Positions 26,177-34,464 of a DNA stretch of 64,000 nt are shown here, piece after piece. Source of the stretch: an uncultured Roseobacter sp. (GTDB lineage Bacteria > Pseudomonadota > Alphaproteobacteria > Rhodobacterales > Rhodobacteraceae); assembly GCF_947495025.1 (NCBI RefSeq), contig NZ_CANLXG010000001.1, positions 930,001-994,000 of the forward strand. The letters are read 5' to 3'. A program made the translations under genes and the position numbers. The first letter of the stretch is position 1; each line of letters opens with the position of its first letter. The notes beneath the pieces were generated by a model. It ran no database searches. It was not told where the DNA came from and was given only the letters and a program-made list of their open reading frames with translations.

Positions 26177-26264
26177 CAGAAGCGTGCAGTGAAGCTACAG
26201 ACCTGCGCAGCCCGGGATTCGCCGGCTGCGGGATCGCCATACATTTCCAGCAAGGGAGCCAGAA

Positions 26265-28289
26265 ATGGACCGCAAAAAGATTATCGATGACCCGGCACAC
26301 GGCAACAAAGCAGAAGCGTTTGAGGCCTTTGACGACATTCCGACAAACCCCAACCTGGGCCGCACCATCGGGGACGTGATTAACGCCCGTTACGGCCGCC
26401 GCGACGTGATGAAAGGCATCCTTGGCGTCAGCGCCACAACCGCACTGTTCGGGACCTCTGCAATGATCGCGCCAAAGCAGGCCTCTGCCGCCGCGGGTGG
26501 CCGTTACAACTTTGAGGAGCTGACCTGGGGGAACGACGAAGAGCACCATATCGCGGAAGGCTACAACGCCGACATCCTGCTGCGCTGGGGCGATCCGATC
26601 ACGGCGGACGCACCCGAGTTCGACGTGATGAACCAGACCGCCGAGGCACAGCTGAAGCAGTTTGGGTATAACAATGACTATGTGGGCTTTACCGCCCTGA
26701 ACGACGAAGGCACGCGCGGCCTGCTCTGTGTAAACCACGAATACACCAACGAGGAAGTGATGTTCCCCGGCCTTGGCCGCCAGGACCGCGCCGGTTTTGA
26801 AGGGATGACCAAAGAGCTGGTCGACATCGAGATGGCCGCCCACGGGGGCAGCGTCGTGGAGATCGCGCAGGGAGACGATGGCAAATGGGCGCTGGTGCGC
26901 GACAGCCGGTACAACCGCCGCATCACCCCGCACAGCACCGAGATGACCATAAGCGGCCCCGCCGCCGGCCATGCCCGGATGCAGACGAACGCCGACCCCG
27001 AGGGCATGACCGTGATCGGCACGGTGAACAACTGTGCGGGTGGCATGACGCCCTGGGGCACCTACCTGATGGCCGAAGAGAACTTCCACGGCTATTTCTG
27101 GACCGACAAGGTAGATGCAGATGGCAAGCCGGATATCTCGGAACAGCCGGAAGCCGCCAGCATGAAGCGCTATGGCGTGCCGGGCCGCTGGTATGCCTGG
27201 GGTCAGTACCACGACCGCTGGAACATCGACAAAGAGCCCAATGAGCCCAACCGCTGGGGCTGGATCGTCGAGGTGGACCCGCGCAACCCTGATGCCGCAC
27301 CGATCAAACACACCGCGCTGGGACGGTTCCGCCATGAGGGCGCAGAGACGACCATTTCGTCGAGCGGCAAGCTGGTGGTCTATTCGGGCGACGACAACCG
27401 TTTTGACTACCAGTACAAATATGTCTCCAACGGCACCGTGACGGACGACGCGGGCTTTGGCAGTTCGCTGCTATCGGACGGCACGCTCTATGTGGCGCGC
27501 TTTGACGCCGACGGCACGGTCGAATGGATGCCGCTGGTGCATGGTGAGGGCCCGCTGACAGCGGAGAACGGGTTTGACAGCCAGGCGGATGTGATGATCG
27601 ACACGCGCCTCGCCGCGGATCTGCTCGGGGCCACCCCGATGGACCGCCCCGAAGACGCGCAGCCCGGCCCCGATGGCACGGCCTATCTGATGCTGACCAA
27701 CAACACGCGGCGCAAGCCCGATCAGGTCAACGCCGCCAACCCGCGGGCGGAAAGCTCGTTTGGCCATATCATCGAGATCAAAGAGGAAGGTGGGGATCAC
27801 GCAGCGACCACAGGCACCTGGTCGATCCTGGTGAAATGCGGTGATCCGGCGATTGCCGAAGTGGGCGCCCAGTGGAACCCGGAAACCTCGGAAAACGGCT
27901 GGTTCGGCTCGCCCGACAACGCCGCCATCGATGCCGAGGGCCGGCTGTGGATCTCGACCGACCAGGGCTCCGGCTGGGGCAAGACGGGCAAGTCCGACGG
28001 GCTCTATGCGCTGGAGACCAGCGGCGAGTTGCGCGGCACCTCGAAGCTCTTCTTCCGCTGCCCTATCGGCGGTGAGCTTTGTGGTCCGTACTTCCATGAC
28101 AGCGGCGAGACGCTGTTCCTGGCCGTACAGCACCCGGGCACAGATGGCACCAAGGATTTCAAAGGGTTCGAGCGCGATTCAACCTTTGAGGACCCGGCGA
28201 CCCGCTGGCCCGACTTTGACCCGGCGATGCCACCCCGGCCGTCGGTTGTTGTGGTCACGAAACAGGGCGGCGGCAAAATCGCCGTCTGA
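26265..28289 (+). CDS. phoX: PhoX-family (DUF839) periplasmic alkaline phosphatase
   Basis: This 674-residue protein has a twin-arginine signal deep in the N-terminus (GRRDVMKGILGVSATTALFG, about residues 45-64), as is usual for PhoX-type proteins exported with bound metals. The beta-propeller core shows the metal-site motif NCAGGMTPWGTYLMAEEN, whose cysteine and glutamates belong to the iron/calcium centre of PhoX, plus LCVNHEYTNEE, FRHEGAETT and LWISTDQGSGW. It would hydrolyse phosphate monoesters in the periplasm under phosphate limitation. The Pho-box-like repeat upstream agrees with this. A strong terminator follows, so the gene is monocistronic. Confidence 0.9.
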   Translation: MDRKKIIDDPAHGNKAEAFEAFDDIPTNPNLGRTIGDVINARYGRRDVMKGILGVSATTALFGTSAMIAPKQASAAAGGRYNFEELTWGNDEEHHIAEGYNADILLRWGDPITADAPEFDVMNQTAEAQLKQFGYNNDYVGFTALNDEGTRGLLCVNHEYTNEEVMFPGLGRQDRAGFEGMTKELVDIEMAAHGGSVVEIAQGDDGKWALVRDSRYNRRITPHSTEMTISGPAAGHARMQTNADPEGMTVIGTVNNCAGGMTPWGTYLMAEENFHGYFWTDKVDADGKPDISEQPEAASMKRYGVPGRWYAWGQYHDRWNIDKEPNEPNRWGWIVEVDPRNPDAAPIKHTALGRFRHEGAETTISSSGKLVVYSGDDNRFDYQYKYVSNGTVTDDAGFGSSLLSDGTLYVARFDADGTVEWMPLVHGEGPLTAENGFDSQADVMIDTRLAADLLGATPMDRPEDAQPGPDGTAYLMLTNNTRRKPDQVNAANPRAESSFGHIIEIKEEGGDHAATTGTWSILVKCGDPAIAEVGAQWNPETSENGWFGSPDNAAIDAEGRLWISTDQGSGWGKTGKSDGLYALETSGELRGTSKLFFRCPIGGELCGPYFHDSGETLFLAVQHPGTDGTKDFKGFERDSTFEDPATRWPDFDPAMPPRPSVVVVTKQGGGKIAV

Positions 28290-28311
28290 CCGCAGGGGCT
28301 TTTAAAACGCG

Positions 28312-28342
28312 AAACCCCGCTTCAGTGATGAGGCGGGGTTTT
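28312..28342 (+). terminator. Rho-independent terminator after phoX
   Basis: AAACCCCGC (28312-28320) pairs with GCGGGGTTT (28333-28341) around a 12-base loop, followed by TTCCTT. It lies 23 bases past the phoX stop. The reverse strand also has T-rich flanks, so it may serve the convergent methyltransferase gene as well. Confidence 0.8.
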
Positions 28343-28415
28343 CCTTGTGGTTGTCGCCTTGAGCTCAGGCTGCGCAATGGTCCGTCGCGAACGGAGGTCG
28401 GGTCCTGGACAGTGC

Positions 28416-29228
28416 TTAATGGTTCAATGGCCTGGTCGCGATCTGGCTCACGTAAGTCATGAAACCAAAGAAGGTTTTTGCGGAAACCCGACGTCTTGCC
28501 TCAGCTTTCAATGCTTCTGCTGTTTCGGGGAACAGCAAACGCTCTTCGACCATGCGATCTGCACCCCGATCAATGACTGTCAGGAAATAGGTCGCTTCGC
28601 CCTCGGCAACGTATCCATGACCTCTGCGCGCTCCGGCCTCGAAGCCTGCGCTGGCAAGCATGCCGGAAATCTGTCGCATGATCCAAAGATTTGTGACGTT
28701 CTGACTGATCATAAACCTGATGAGCTGCTCCAGTGGATCAAAGTCCGCAATCTGCGCCGTCGCGGTGTTGTAATCGCCGTCACAGATTGCCAGCACACCA
28801 CCTGGCTTGAGAATGCGGAAGGCTTCCTGCACGACATCTTCGGGGCCGGGCACATGGCACAGCAGGGTATGCATTAAAACAAGGTCGAATGAGGCGTCTT
28901 CAAATCCTGTGCGCCTGGCGTCTCCGATGCCAAACGTCAGCCTCGCGTCATCTCCAAAGGTTTCCTGCGCCCGTGCCACCATAACCGGCGAAGGTTCCAG
29001 ACCATGTGCAGTTTCTGCGCCTGCGAGATCCAGCAGGTCCTTCGTGACATGACCTGTACCGGATCCCAGTTCCAGCGCGCGTGCATTGCCGGGGAGTTTC
29101 AGGTCACTCAGGTAGGCTTTACGAATTGCGACCTGTGCAGGCTCAAGGCAGCGGGCTTCCATCGCTGCTGCAATCCGTTCCTGAAGCGCGGTATCTTGCG
29201 CTCCAAGATCAGAGTATGGATCAGACAT
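28416..29228 (-). CDS. Class I SAM-dependent methyltransferase
   Basis: This 270-residue protein has motif I ARALELGSGTGHVTKDLLD at about residues 50-68. The acidic residue that binds the ribose is in HGLEPS, motif II is FGIGDARRTGFEDASFDLVLM, and LKPGGVLAICDGDYN forms motif III. The C-terminal 90 residues form a substrate cap of unknown specificity. It resembles UbiE-like small-molecule methyltransferases, but the substrate cannot be named. It stands alone between the PhoX terminator and the zinc locus and looks slightly less GC-rich than its neighbours. Confidence 0.8.
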   Translation of the reverse strand: MSDPYSDLGAQDTALQERIAAAMEARCLEPAQVAIRKAYLSDLKLPGNARALELGSGTGHVTKDLLDLAGAETAHGLEPSPVMVARAQETFGDDARLTFGIGDARRTGFEDASFDLVLMHTLLCHVPGPEDVVQEAFRILKPGGVLAICDGDYNTATAQIADFDPLEQLIRFMISQNVTNLWIMRQISGMLASAGFEAGARRGHGYVAEGEATYFLTVIDRGADRMVEERLLFPETAEALKAEARRRVSAKTFFGFMTYVSQIATRPLNH

Positions 29229-29344
29229 GGTTTCGCTCTTCGAAGTGGATCATGCTGCATCATGCTAGTCCCACTTCGTCACGAAATCAAAAATGCAGGC
29301 CTTTGGGCACATTGAGTGGTCACCCGTTCTGGCCCGTATCCGGG

Positions 29345-30475
29345 TCATGCCCCCCCGAGGCAGTCACTCAGCGCATCGGCGATCTGCTGCAGCAGTACGG
29401 TATAGAAACCCGTACCAGGGTTCAGACCTGCACCGACCGGATCAGCCGTCATAATCCGCAGGCCATCTTCGGACGAAACTGCATCAATCAGCCCCTCGCC
29501 GGAGGCCGGATCGTTGAGTGCACAGGCCGCGCCCGTCCGCCGGACAGATGCGCGCACCTCGGCCAGACGGCCCGCACTGGCGGCACCGGCATCCGCGAGC
29601 GTGATCGCCGCCACCGCAGACACACCGAACCGCGCCTCGAAATAGTGATATGCATCGTGGAAAACCACGAAAGGAATGTCAGCATAAGGAGCCAGCTGCG
29701 CGGTAATTGCCTGTTGCTGCACCAGCAGAGCCGCCGCTGATTTTTCAGCGTTGGCCGCATAAAGTGACGCGTTTTCAGGGTCCTGTGCGGAAAGAACTGC
29801 ACTGATATGCTGCAACCAGGCCAGTGCGTTCACCGGGTCCAGCCAGAGGTGTGGGTCGGTGGTGCCGTGGTGCGCGTGATCGTCGTGACCTGCGTGGGTG
29901 TCGCCGTGATCGTTGTGGGCTTCGGTGTGATCCTCTGCGTGATCGTGCTCGTCGTGCTCTTTTTCATCGTCGTGATGCGCGTCGTGGTCCTTGTCCGAAT
30001 GCGCCTCGGTGTGATCGTGTTCGTCATGCGCGGCATCAGCATGGTCATCGTCATGGTCGTCATGCCCATGATCATCATGCCCCTCTGCGGCATGGTCGTC
30101 GCTGTGGTCATGGCCTTCGAAATTGTCACCCTCGCGGAACGGCAGCAGCACCACGCCGGGCACCTCTGTCAGCGCCTCATGGCGGGCCGATCCGGACAGC
30201 GTTTCGACCGGCGCTTCGAGCCAGGGGGTCAGAGACGGCCCGATCCAGAATACAACATCCGCACGCGACAGCGCCCGTGCCTCGGACGGTCGCATGGCAT
30301 AGGCATGGGGCGACACCCCCGGCGGCACCAGCAGGTCGGGCGTACCAGCCCCTTCCATGACCTGGGCGACCAGGCTGTGGACCGGCGCGATGTCCGTAAC
30401 CACGCGTGGTGCATCCGCAACGCCTGCCCCGGCAAACAGGATACCGGAGAGTGTCAGACCAGTTAAACGTTTCAT
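29345..30475 (-). CDS. znuA: Zinc ABC transporter substrate-binding protein with long His/Asp-rich loop
   Basis: This 376-residue protein has a signal peptide (LTGLTLSGILFAGAGVADA). The cluster 9 metal-binding fold has its ligand histidines in LVPPGVSPHAYAMRPS, TTDPHLWLDP and VVFHDAYHYFEARFG. Between about residues 140 and 225 is a loop with roughly 26 histidines alternating with aspartate and glutamate, far longer than the E. coli loop. It probably captures periplasmic zinc and passes it to ZnuBC. I chose the ATG at 30475 (AAGGGGGC upstream) over a codon at 30532. It is divergent from zur-znuC-znuB across a palindromic operator. Confidence 0.93.
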   Translation of the reverse strand: MKRLTGLTLSGILFAGAGVADAPRVVTDIAPVHSLVAQVMEGAGTPDLLVPPGVSPHAYAMRPSEARALSRADVVFWIGPSLTPWLEAPVETLSGSARHEALTEVPGVVLLPFREGDNFEGHDHSDDHAAEGHDDHGHDDHDDDHADAAHDEHDHTEAHSDKDHDAHHDDEKEHDEHDHAEDHTEAHNDHGDTHAGHDDHAHHGTTDPHLWLDPVNALAWLQHISAVLSAQDPENASLYAANAEKSAAALLVQQQAITAQLAPYADIPFVVFHDAYHYFEARFGVSAVAAITLADAGAASAGRLAEVRASVRRTGAACALNDPASGEGLIDAVSSEDGLRIMTADPVGAGLNPGTGFYTVLLQQIADALSDCLGGA

Positions 30476-30515
30476 AGTGCCCCCTTGTGAAACCAACAGC
30501 GGTCGGGTATCAGGG

Positions 30516-30527
30516 ATGTTATAACAT
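30516..30527. promoter_or_regulatory. Zur box between znuA and zur-znuCB
   Basis: ATGTTATAACAT is a perfect 12-base palindrome in the 79-base divergent spacer, 40 bases upstream of znuA and 27 bases upstream of zur. It matches the GTTATAAC-type core of proteobacterial Zur sites. Zinc-loaded Zur would repress both arms from this one site. Confidence 0.8.
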
Positions 30528-30554
30528 ATCAATCATAAATCTTCCGGAGCTCTG

Positions 30555-31037
30555 ATGCCAGCCAGAGGTTTTTCCTGTCAGAACCACGACGCCTGCATGT
30601 CTGACATGCTGGCGCGGGCCGATGCGCGCTGCAGAGAGCTGAGCCTGAACTTTACGCCAGTGCGGCGCCGGGCGCTGGAAATCCTGCTGGACGAACACCG
30701 CGCCATCGGCGCCTATGACCTGCTCGCGCGCCTGGCTGAGGACGGGCTGGGGTCGCAGCCACCTGTCGCCTATCGCGCGCTGGATTTTCTGGTGAGCGCA
30801 GGGCTGGCACATAAAATAGAAGCACTGAACGCTTACGTCGCCTGCACCCACAGCGGCGGGGATCATGCACCTGCCTTTCTGATCTGCCGCGGGTGCAATA
30901 CCGTCGCCGAGGCAAACACGGCACTGGCTTCCGGGCGGCTTGGCGAAGCGGCCCGCGCCACAGGATTTCACATTGAACGCACCGTGGTCGAAGCGCAGGG
31001 TCTCTGCCCCGACTGCCAGGAGGTTCCGGCTCCATGA
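30555..31037 (+). CDS. zur: Zinc uptake regulator Zur (Fur family)
   Basis: This 160-residue protein has a Fur-type winged helix (LNFTPVRRRALEILLDEHRAIGAYDLLARL, residues about 30-60, given by its span) with YRALDFLVSAGLAHKIE. A metal-binding C-terminal half has HSGGDH, CRGC and CPDC; the two CXXC pairs form the structural zinc site. The N-terminal extension carries extra cysteines (SCQNHDAC). The ATG at 30555 follows GGAG. It overlaps znuC by four bases, so regulator and importer are made together and feed back on zinc uptake. Confidence 0.92.
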   Translation: MPARGFSCQNHDACMSDMLARADARCRELSLNFTPVRRRALEILLDEHRAIGAYDLLARLAEDGLGSQPPVAYRALDFLVSAGLAHKIEALNAYVACTHSGGDHAPAFLICRGCNTVAEANTALASGRLGEAARATGFHIERTVVEAQGLCPDCQEVPAP

Positions 31038-31810
31038 ATGCGCTGATCGAAACAACCGGCCTGTGCCTCGCGTATGGCGGGCAGACCGTGCTGCGCGATG
31101 TTAATCTCAGCATTGCGCCCGGCGAGATCGTGACGATCGTTGGTCCGAACGGGTCGGGCAAGTCCAGCCTGATCCGCGCCTGTATCGGTGCTGTCCAACC
31201 TGCCAGTGGCCGGGTCATCCGCTCCGGCAGGCTGAAGATCGGCTATGTTCCACAATCGCTGGCCATCGACGCAACACTGCCGCTGACAGTGACCAGGTTT
31301 CTTGGCCTGCCCCGGCGGATTCCGGCAGACCGGGCGGCCAGAGTGCTGGAAGAAGCGGGCGTGCCGGATCTGGGCGCGCGGCAGATGCGCGATCTCTCCG
31401 GGGGCCAGTTCCAGCGGGTTCTGCTCGCGCGTGCGCTGCTGGATGCCCCCGAACTGCTGGTTCTTGATGAACCCACGCAGGGGCTCGATCAGCCTGGTGC
31501 GGCGGCCTTCTATCAGCAGATCGAAGCCGTACGCCAACAGACCGGCTGTGCCGTCCTGATGGTCAGTCATGATCTGCATGTCGTCATGGCGGCCTCTGAC
31601 AGGGTTCTGTGCGTAAACGGGCATATTTGCTGCGAGGGCACACCGGAAATCGTCGCAAGTGCGCCGGAATACCGGGCGCTGTTCGGCACGGGTACCCAGG
31701 GCGCGCTGGCCCTCTACCGGCATGAACACAGCCACAGCCACGGGCCGGATTGTGATCATGACCATGATGACGGACACGCCCACCCTGCCCGCCATGAGGC
31801 TGCCGAATAA
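31034..31810 (+). CDS. znuC: Zinc ABC transporter ATP-binding protein with His-rich C-terminal tail
   Basis: This 258-residue ATPase has Walker A IVGPNGSGKSSLIRACIG, signature LSGGQFQRVLLARALL, Walker B LLVLDEPTQGLDQ and switch VLMVSHDLHVVM. The last 25 residues are a tail rich in histidine (HEHSHSHGPDCDHDHDDGH, one stretch). This tail probably binds zinc and may sense the imported metal on the cytoplasmic side. It overlaps zur by four bases and shares TAATG with znuB. Confidence 0.94.
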   Translation: MNALIETTGLCLAYGGQTVLRDVNLSIAPGEIVTIVGPNGSGKSSLIRACIGAVQPASGRVIRSGRLKIGYVPQSLAIDATLPLTVTRFLGLPRRIPADRAARVLEEAGVPDLGARQMRDLSGGQFQRVLLARALLDAPELLVLDEPTQGLDQPGAAAFYQQIEAVRQQTGCAVLMVSHDLHVVMAASDRVLCVNGHICCEGTPEIVASAPEYRALFGTGTQGALALYRHEHSHSHGPDCDHDHDDGHAHPARHEAAE

Positions 31811-32595
31811 TGCTGGATGATTTTATGGTGCGCGCGGCCCTGGCGGGTCTGGGCGTGGCGCTGGCCGCTGCCCCGCTGGGGTGTTTCGTCGTCTGGCGTC
31901 GCATGGCCTATTTCGGCGATGCGACCAGCCACGCCGCGATCCTTGGCGTGGCGCTGGCGCTGGCGCTCGAGCTGCCGGTCACCGGCGGTGTTCTGGCGGT
32001 TGCACTGGCAATGGCGCTGGCCCTGACCGCGCTGACCGGTCGCGGTGTCAGCAGCGATGCGCTGCTGGGCGTTTTTGCCCATGCAGCCCTCGCGCTCGGT
32101 CTGGTTGCAGTCTCGCTGGTGCCGGGTCTGCGCGTTGACCTGATGGGGTATCTTGTCGGGGATATTCTGGCGGTATCACGCGGCGACCTGGGACTGATAT
32201 GGGCTGGCGCGGCGATCGTTACTGCCCTTATGGCCTGGCGCTGGTCGCCGCTGTTGTCTGCCACTCTCAGCCCTGATCTGGCGCAGGCCGCCGGGGTAAA
32301 CCCGCGCCGCGAACAGCTCGTTCTGACCCTCGCGCTGGCCGTGACGGTTGCCGTCGCGATTAAAGTCGTCGGCGCGCTGCTGATCGCGGCCCTGCTGATC
32401 ATTCCGGCAGCTGCTGCGCGCCCCCTGACCCGCACACCCGAGGCTATGGCATGTGTCGCCATGCTCATCGGCGCAGGCGCGGCCCTGGGCGGTTTGCTTG
32501 TATCCTTTGCGCTCGACACCCCCACCGGCCCGACCATTGTCAGTCTGGCAGCCGCAGTGTTCTGCATCACGCAATCGCTGCGTGCCCGGGCCTGA
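31810..32595 (+). CDS. znuB: Zinc ABC transporter permease
   Basis: This 261-residue membrane protein of the ABC-3 family has about eight helices. Typical segments are RRMAYFGDATSHAAILG, where a conserved H follows the S, DLMGYLVGDILAVSRGDLG, and KVVGALLIAALLIIPAAAAR. It forms the channel with ZnuC on the cytoplasmic face. Its ATG overlaps the znuC TAA, and the stop is two bases from the convergent Rid-family gene. Confidence 0.93.
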   Translation: MLDDFMVRAALAGLGVALAAAPLGCFVVWRRMAYFGDATSHAAILGVALALALELPVTGGVLAVALAMALALTALTGRGVSSDALLGVFAHAALALGLVAVSLVPGLRVDLMGYLVGDILAVSRGDLGLIWAGAAIVTALMAWRWSPLLSATLSPDLAQAAGVNPRREQLVLTLALAVTVAVAIKVVGALLIAALLIIPAAAARPLTRTPEAMACVAMLIGAGAALGGLLVSFALDTPTGPTIVSLAAAVFCITQSLRARA

Positions 32596-32597
32596 CC

Positions 32598-32993
32598 TCA
32601 GCGGATCACAGCGGTGGCTTCTATCTCCACGCGGGCGTCGTCTTCGACAAGCCCCGCAACGACCACCATTGTCATCGCGGGGAAATGCCGCCCCATGACC
32701 TCCCGGTACGCCGCTCCGACATCGGCCTGTGCCGCAAGGTATTCCTGCTTGTCCGTGACATACCACGTCAGCCGGGTGATATGTTCGGGCGCGCCGCCGG
32801 CGGCTTCCACCACATCGCGGATGTTTTTCAGCGCCTGGCGCATCTGGCCGATAAAATCATGCGCCTCGAACACCTGCTCGGCCGTCCAGCCAATCTGCCC
32901 GCCGACATAAAGTGTACCATCCGCGCAGAGCATGCCGTTGGCGTAGCCTTTTGCGGGTTTCCAGCCCTTGGGATGAATGATCTGATGCGCCAT
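32598..32993 (-). CDS. Rid-family protein at the end of the kyn/ABC transcription unit
   Basis: This 131-residue Rid-family protein has family segments GTLYVGGQIGWTA, AAGGAPEHITRLTWYVTD and VEIEATAVI. As in the other Rid protein of this window, the catalytic arginine stretch is altered (AMTMVVVAGLVED instead of ARSCVEVARLP), so 2-aminoacrylate deaminase activity is doubtful. It starts 29 bases after the LivF-like stop on the same strand and is probably co-transcribed. Anthraniloyl-CoA degradation produces enamine intermediates, and Rid-like genes occur in such clusters, so a role in that pathway is possible but unproven. Confidence 0.82.
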   Translation of the reverse strand: MAHQIIHPKGWKPAKGYANGMLCADGTLYVGGQIGWTAEQVFEAHDFIGQMRQALKNIRDVVEAAGGAPEHITRLTWYVTDKQEYLAAQADVGAAYREVMGRHFPAMTMVVVAGLVEDDARVEIEATAVIR

Positions 32994-33022
32994 AGAGGGC
33001 TCCTTTCGGGTGTGTGGCGCAG

Positions 33023-33712
33023 TTATACGCCCAGGTACTGATCAGCCAGTGCATGGTTCACATCGGCCATAACCCCGGACCATACAGAGGCACCGCGTTC
33101 CAGTATAACGGCCCTGTCTGCCACAAGGCGCAGCTCGGAAATGGATTTGTCCACCAGCAGAATGCCCATTCCGGTTTCGGATTTCAGGCGTCCGACAGCA
33201 GCCCAGATCTCCTGGCGGACGACCGGGGCCAGGCCCTCTGTCGCCTCGTCGAGGATGAGCAGCCGCGGATTGGTCATCAGCGCGCGGCCAATGGCCAGCA
33301 TCTGTTGCTCTCCACCAGACAGCGAAACAGCCATCTGATCGCGACGCTCTTCCAGCCGGGGGAAAAGCTGCGCCACCCGCGCAAGATCCCAATCCCCCGG
33401 ACGCGCGGCCGCGATCAGGTTTTCGCTAACGGTCAGGTTCGGGAAACAGCGCCGCCCTTCGGGCACCAGCCCGATGCCAAGACGCGCGGCTTTGTGCGGC
33501 GGAAGGGCACCGATATCACGGTTGTTGAATGTGACGCTGCCGCCACTGTGGGCGAGAAGCCGGCAGATTACCCTGACCGTTGTCGATTTGCCCATACCAT
33601 TGCGGCCCATCAGGGCACAGACCTCACCTTCGGCAAGGGACAGGTCGACACCGAAAAGCGCCTGCGCCGGTCCGTAAGAGGCTGTTATACCATCCAGTTT
33701 CAGAAAGCTCAT
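33023..33712 (-). CDS. Branched-chain-type ABC ATPase (LivF-like), kyn-linked importer
   Basis: This 229-residue ATPase has Walker A LMGRNGMGKSTTVRVICR, signature LSGGEQQMLAIGRAL and Walker B RLLILDEATEGLAP. DEA instead of the usual DEP is a mild variation. The switch region has DKSISELRLVADRAVILERG, with lysine where LivF normally has glutamine, also slightly divergent. It overlaps the LivG-like gene by four bases. It completes the ATPase pair of the second branched-chain-type importer. Confidence 0.9.
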   Translation of the reverse strand: MSFLKLDGITASYGPAQALFGVDLSLAEGEVCALMGRNGMGKSTTVRVICRLLAHSGGSVTFNNRDIGALPPHKAARLGIGLVPEGRRCFPNLTVSENLIAAARPGDWDLARVAQLFPRLEERRDQMAVSLSGGEQQMLAIGRALMTNPRLLILDEATEGLAPVVRQEIWAAVGRLKSETGMGILLVDKSISELRLVADRAVILERGASVWSGVMADVNHALADQYLGV

Positions 33713-34464
33713 GCGCCTTCCTCCTGGCCCAGATAGGCTTCGCGCACCTGCGCATCGGCGCGGATTTCAGCAGCGGTTCCGGTGGCAATGATCCGGCCGT
33801 AAACCAGTACCGAGATACGGTCTGCCAGCGCGAACACCGCGTCCATATCATGTTCGACGAGCAGGATCGGCGCCTCTGTGCGCAACTGATCAAGAAACGC
33901 AGTCAGCGCCTGAGATCCGTCTGTGCCCAGACCCGCCATCGGTTCGTCCATCAGAAACGCCCTCGGTTTCAGGGTCAGAGCCACCGCGACTTCCAGCAGG
34001 CGTCTCTGACCGTGGCTCAGTTCTGCCGTCCGCCTTGTCGCAAGCCCGGCAAGTCCCACCCGCTCCAGAGCATTCTGCGCGGCGCCGCGCAGGGCCGCAT
34101 CCTGCATTACGGGTCGGAAAAACCGCCAGACTGTCCCCGCCTGCCCCAGCGCACCCAGCATCGCGTTCTGCAGAACCGTGTATTCCATCGCCAGGGCAGA
34201 AATCTGGAAAGTGCGCCCAAGACCGGCGCGCGCACGGGCGACTGTGGAGAGGCCCGTTATGTCCTGTCCATCAAAGAAAATCTGGCCGGTGTCCGGCGCA
34301 AGCCCACCGGCGATCTGTTTGATCAGCGTCGATTTACCCGCGCCGTTAGGCCCGATCAGCGCGTGAATTTCGCCCGGTTGCAGAGTGAGCGAGACATTGT
34401 CGGTTGCCTGCAGCGCGCCAAACGCCTTGTTCAGCCCTTTGGTCCGGAGCAACGGTTCAGTCAT
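33709..34464 (-). CDS. Branched-chain-type ABC ATPase (LivG-like), kyn-linked importer
   Basis: This 251-residue ATPase has Walker [19 protein letters not shown], signature ELSHGQRRLLEVAVAL, Walker B FLMDEPMAGLG and switch ILLVEHDMDAVF. I chose the ATG at 34464, which overlaps the LivM-like gene end by eight bases; the long upstream extension to 34638 reads through that gene in another frame and is not real. It ends with the LivG-typical VREAYLGQE. It pairs with the LivF-like protein downstream. Confidence 0.9.
   Translation of the reverse strand: MTEPLLRTKGLNKAFGALQATDNVSLTLQPGEIHALIGPNGAGKSTLIKQIAGGLAPDTGQIFFDGQDITGLSTVARARAGLGRTFQISALAMEYTVLQNAMLGALGQAGTVWRFFRPVMQDAALRGAAQNALERVGLAGLATRRTAELSHGQRRLLEVAVALTLKPRAFLMDEPMAGLGTDGSQALTAFLDQLRTEAPILLVEHDMDAVFALADRISVLVYGRIIATGTAAEIRADAQVREAYLGQEEGA

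Noticed and set aside
25542..27335. 597-residue minus-strand frame spanning the photolyase-like gene end and phoX
   Set aside because: It crosses two well-supported genes and their intergenic Pho-box region; no domain or signal is visible.
29830..30466. Repetitive DNA in znuA that resembles a short tandem repeat array
   Set aside because: The repeats are irregular codons for His, Asp and Glu inside znuA, with no constant repeat/spacer structure, so this is not CRISPR.
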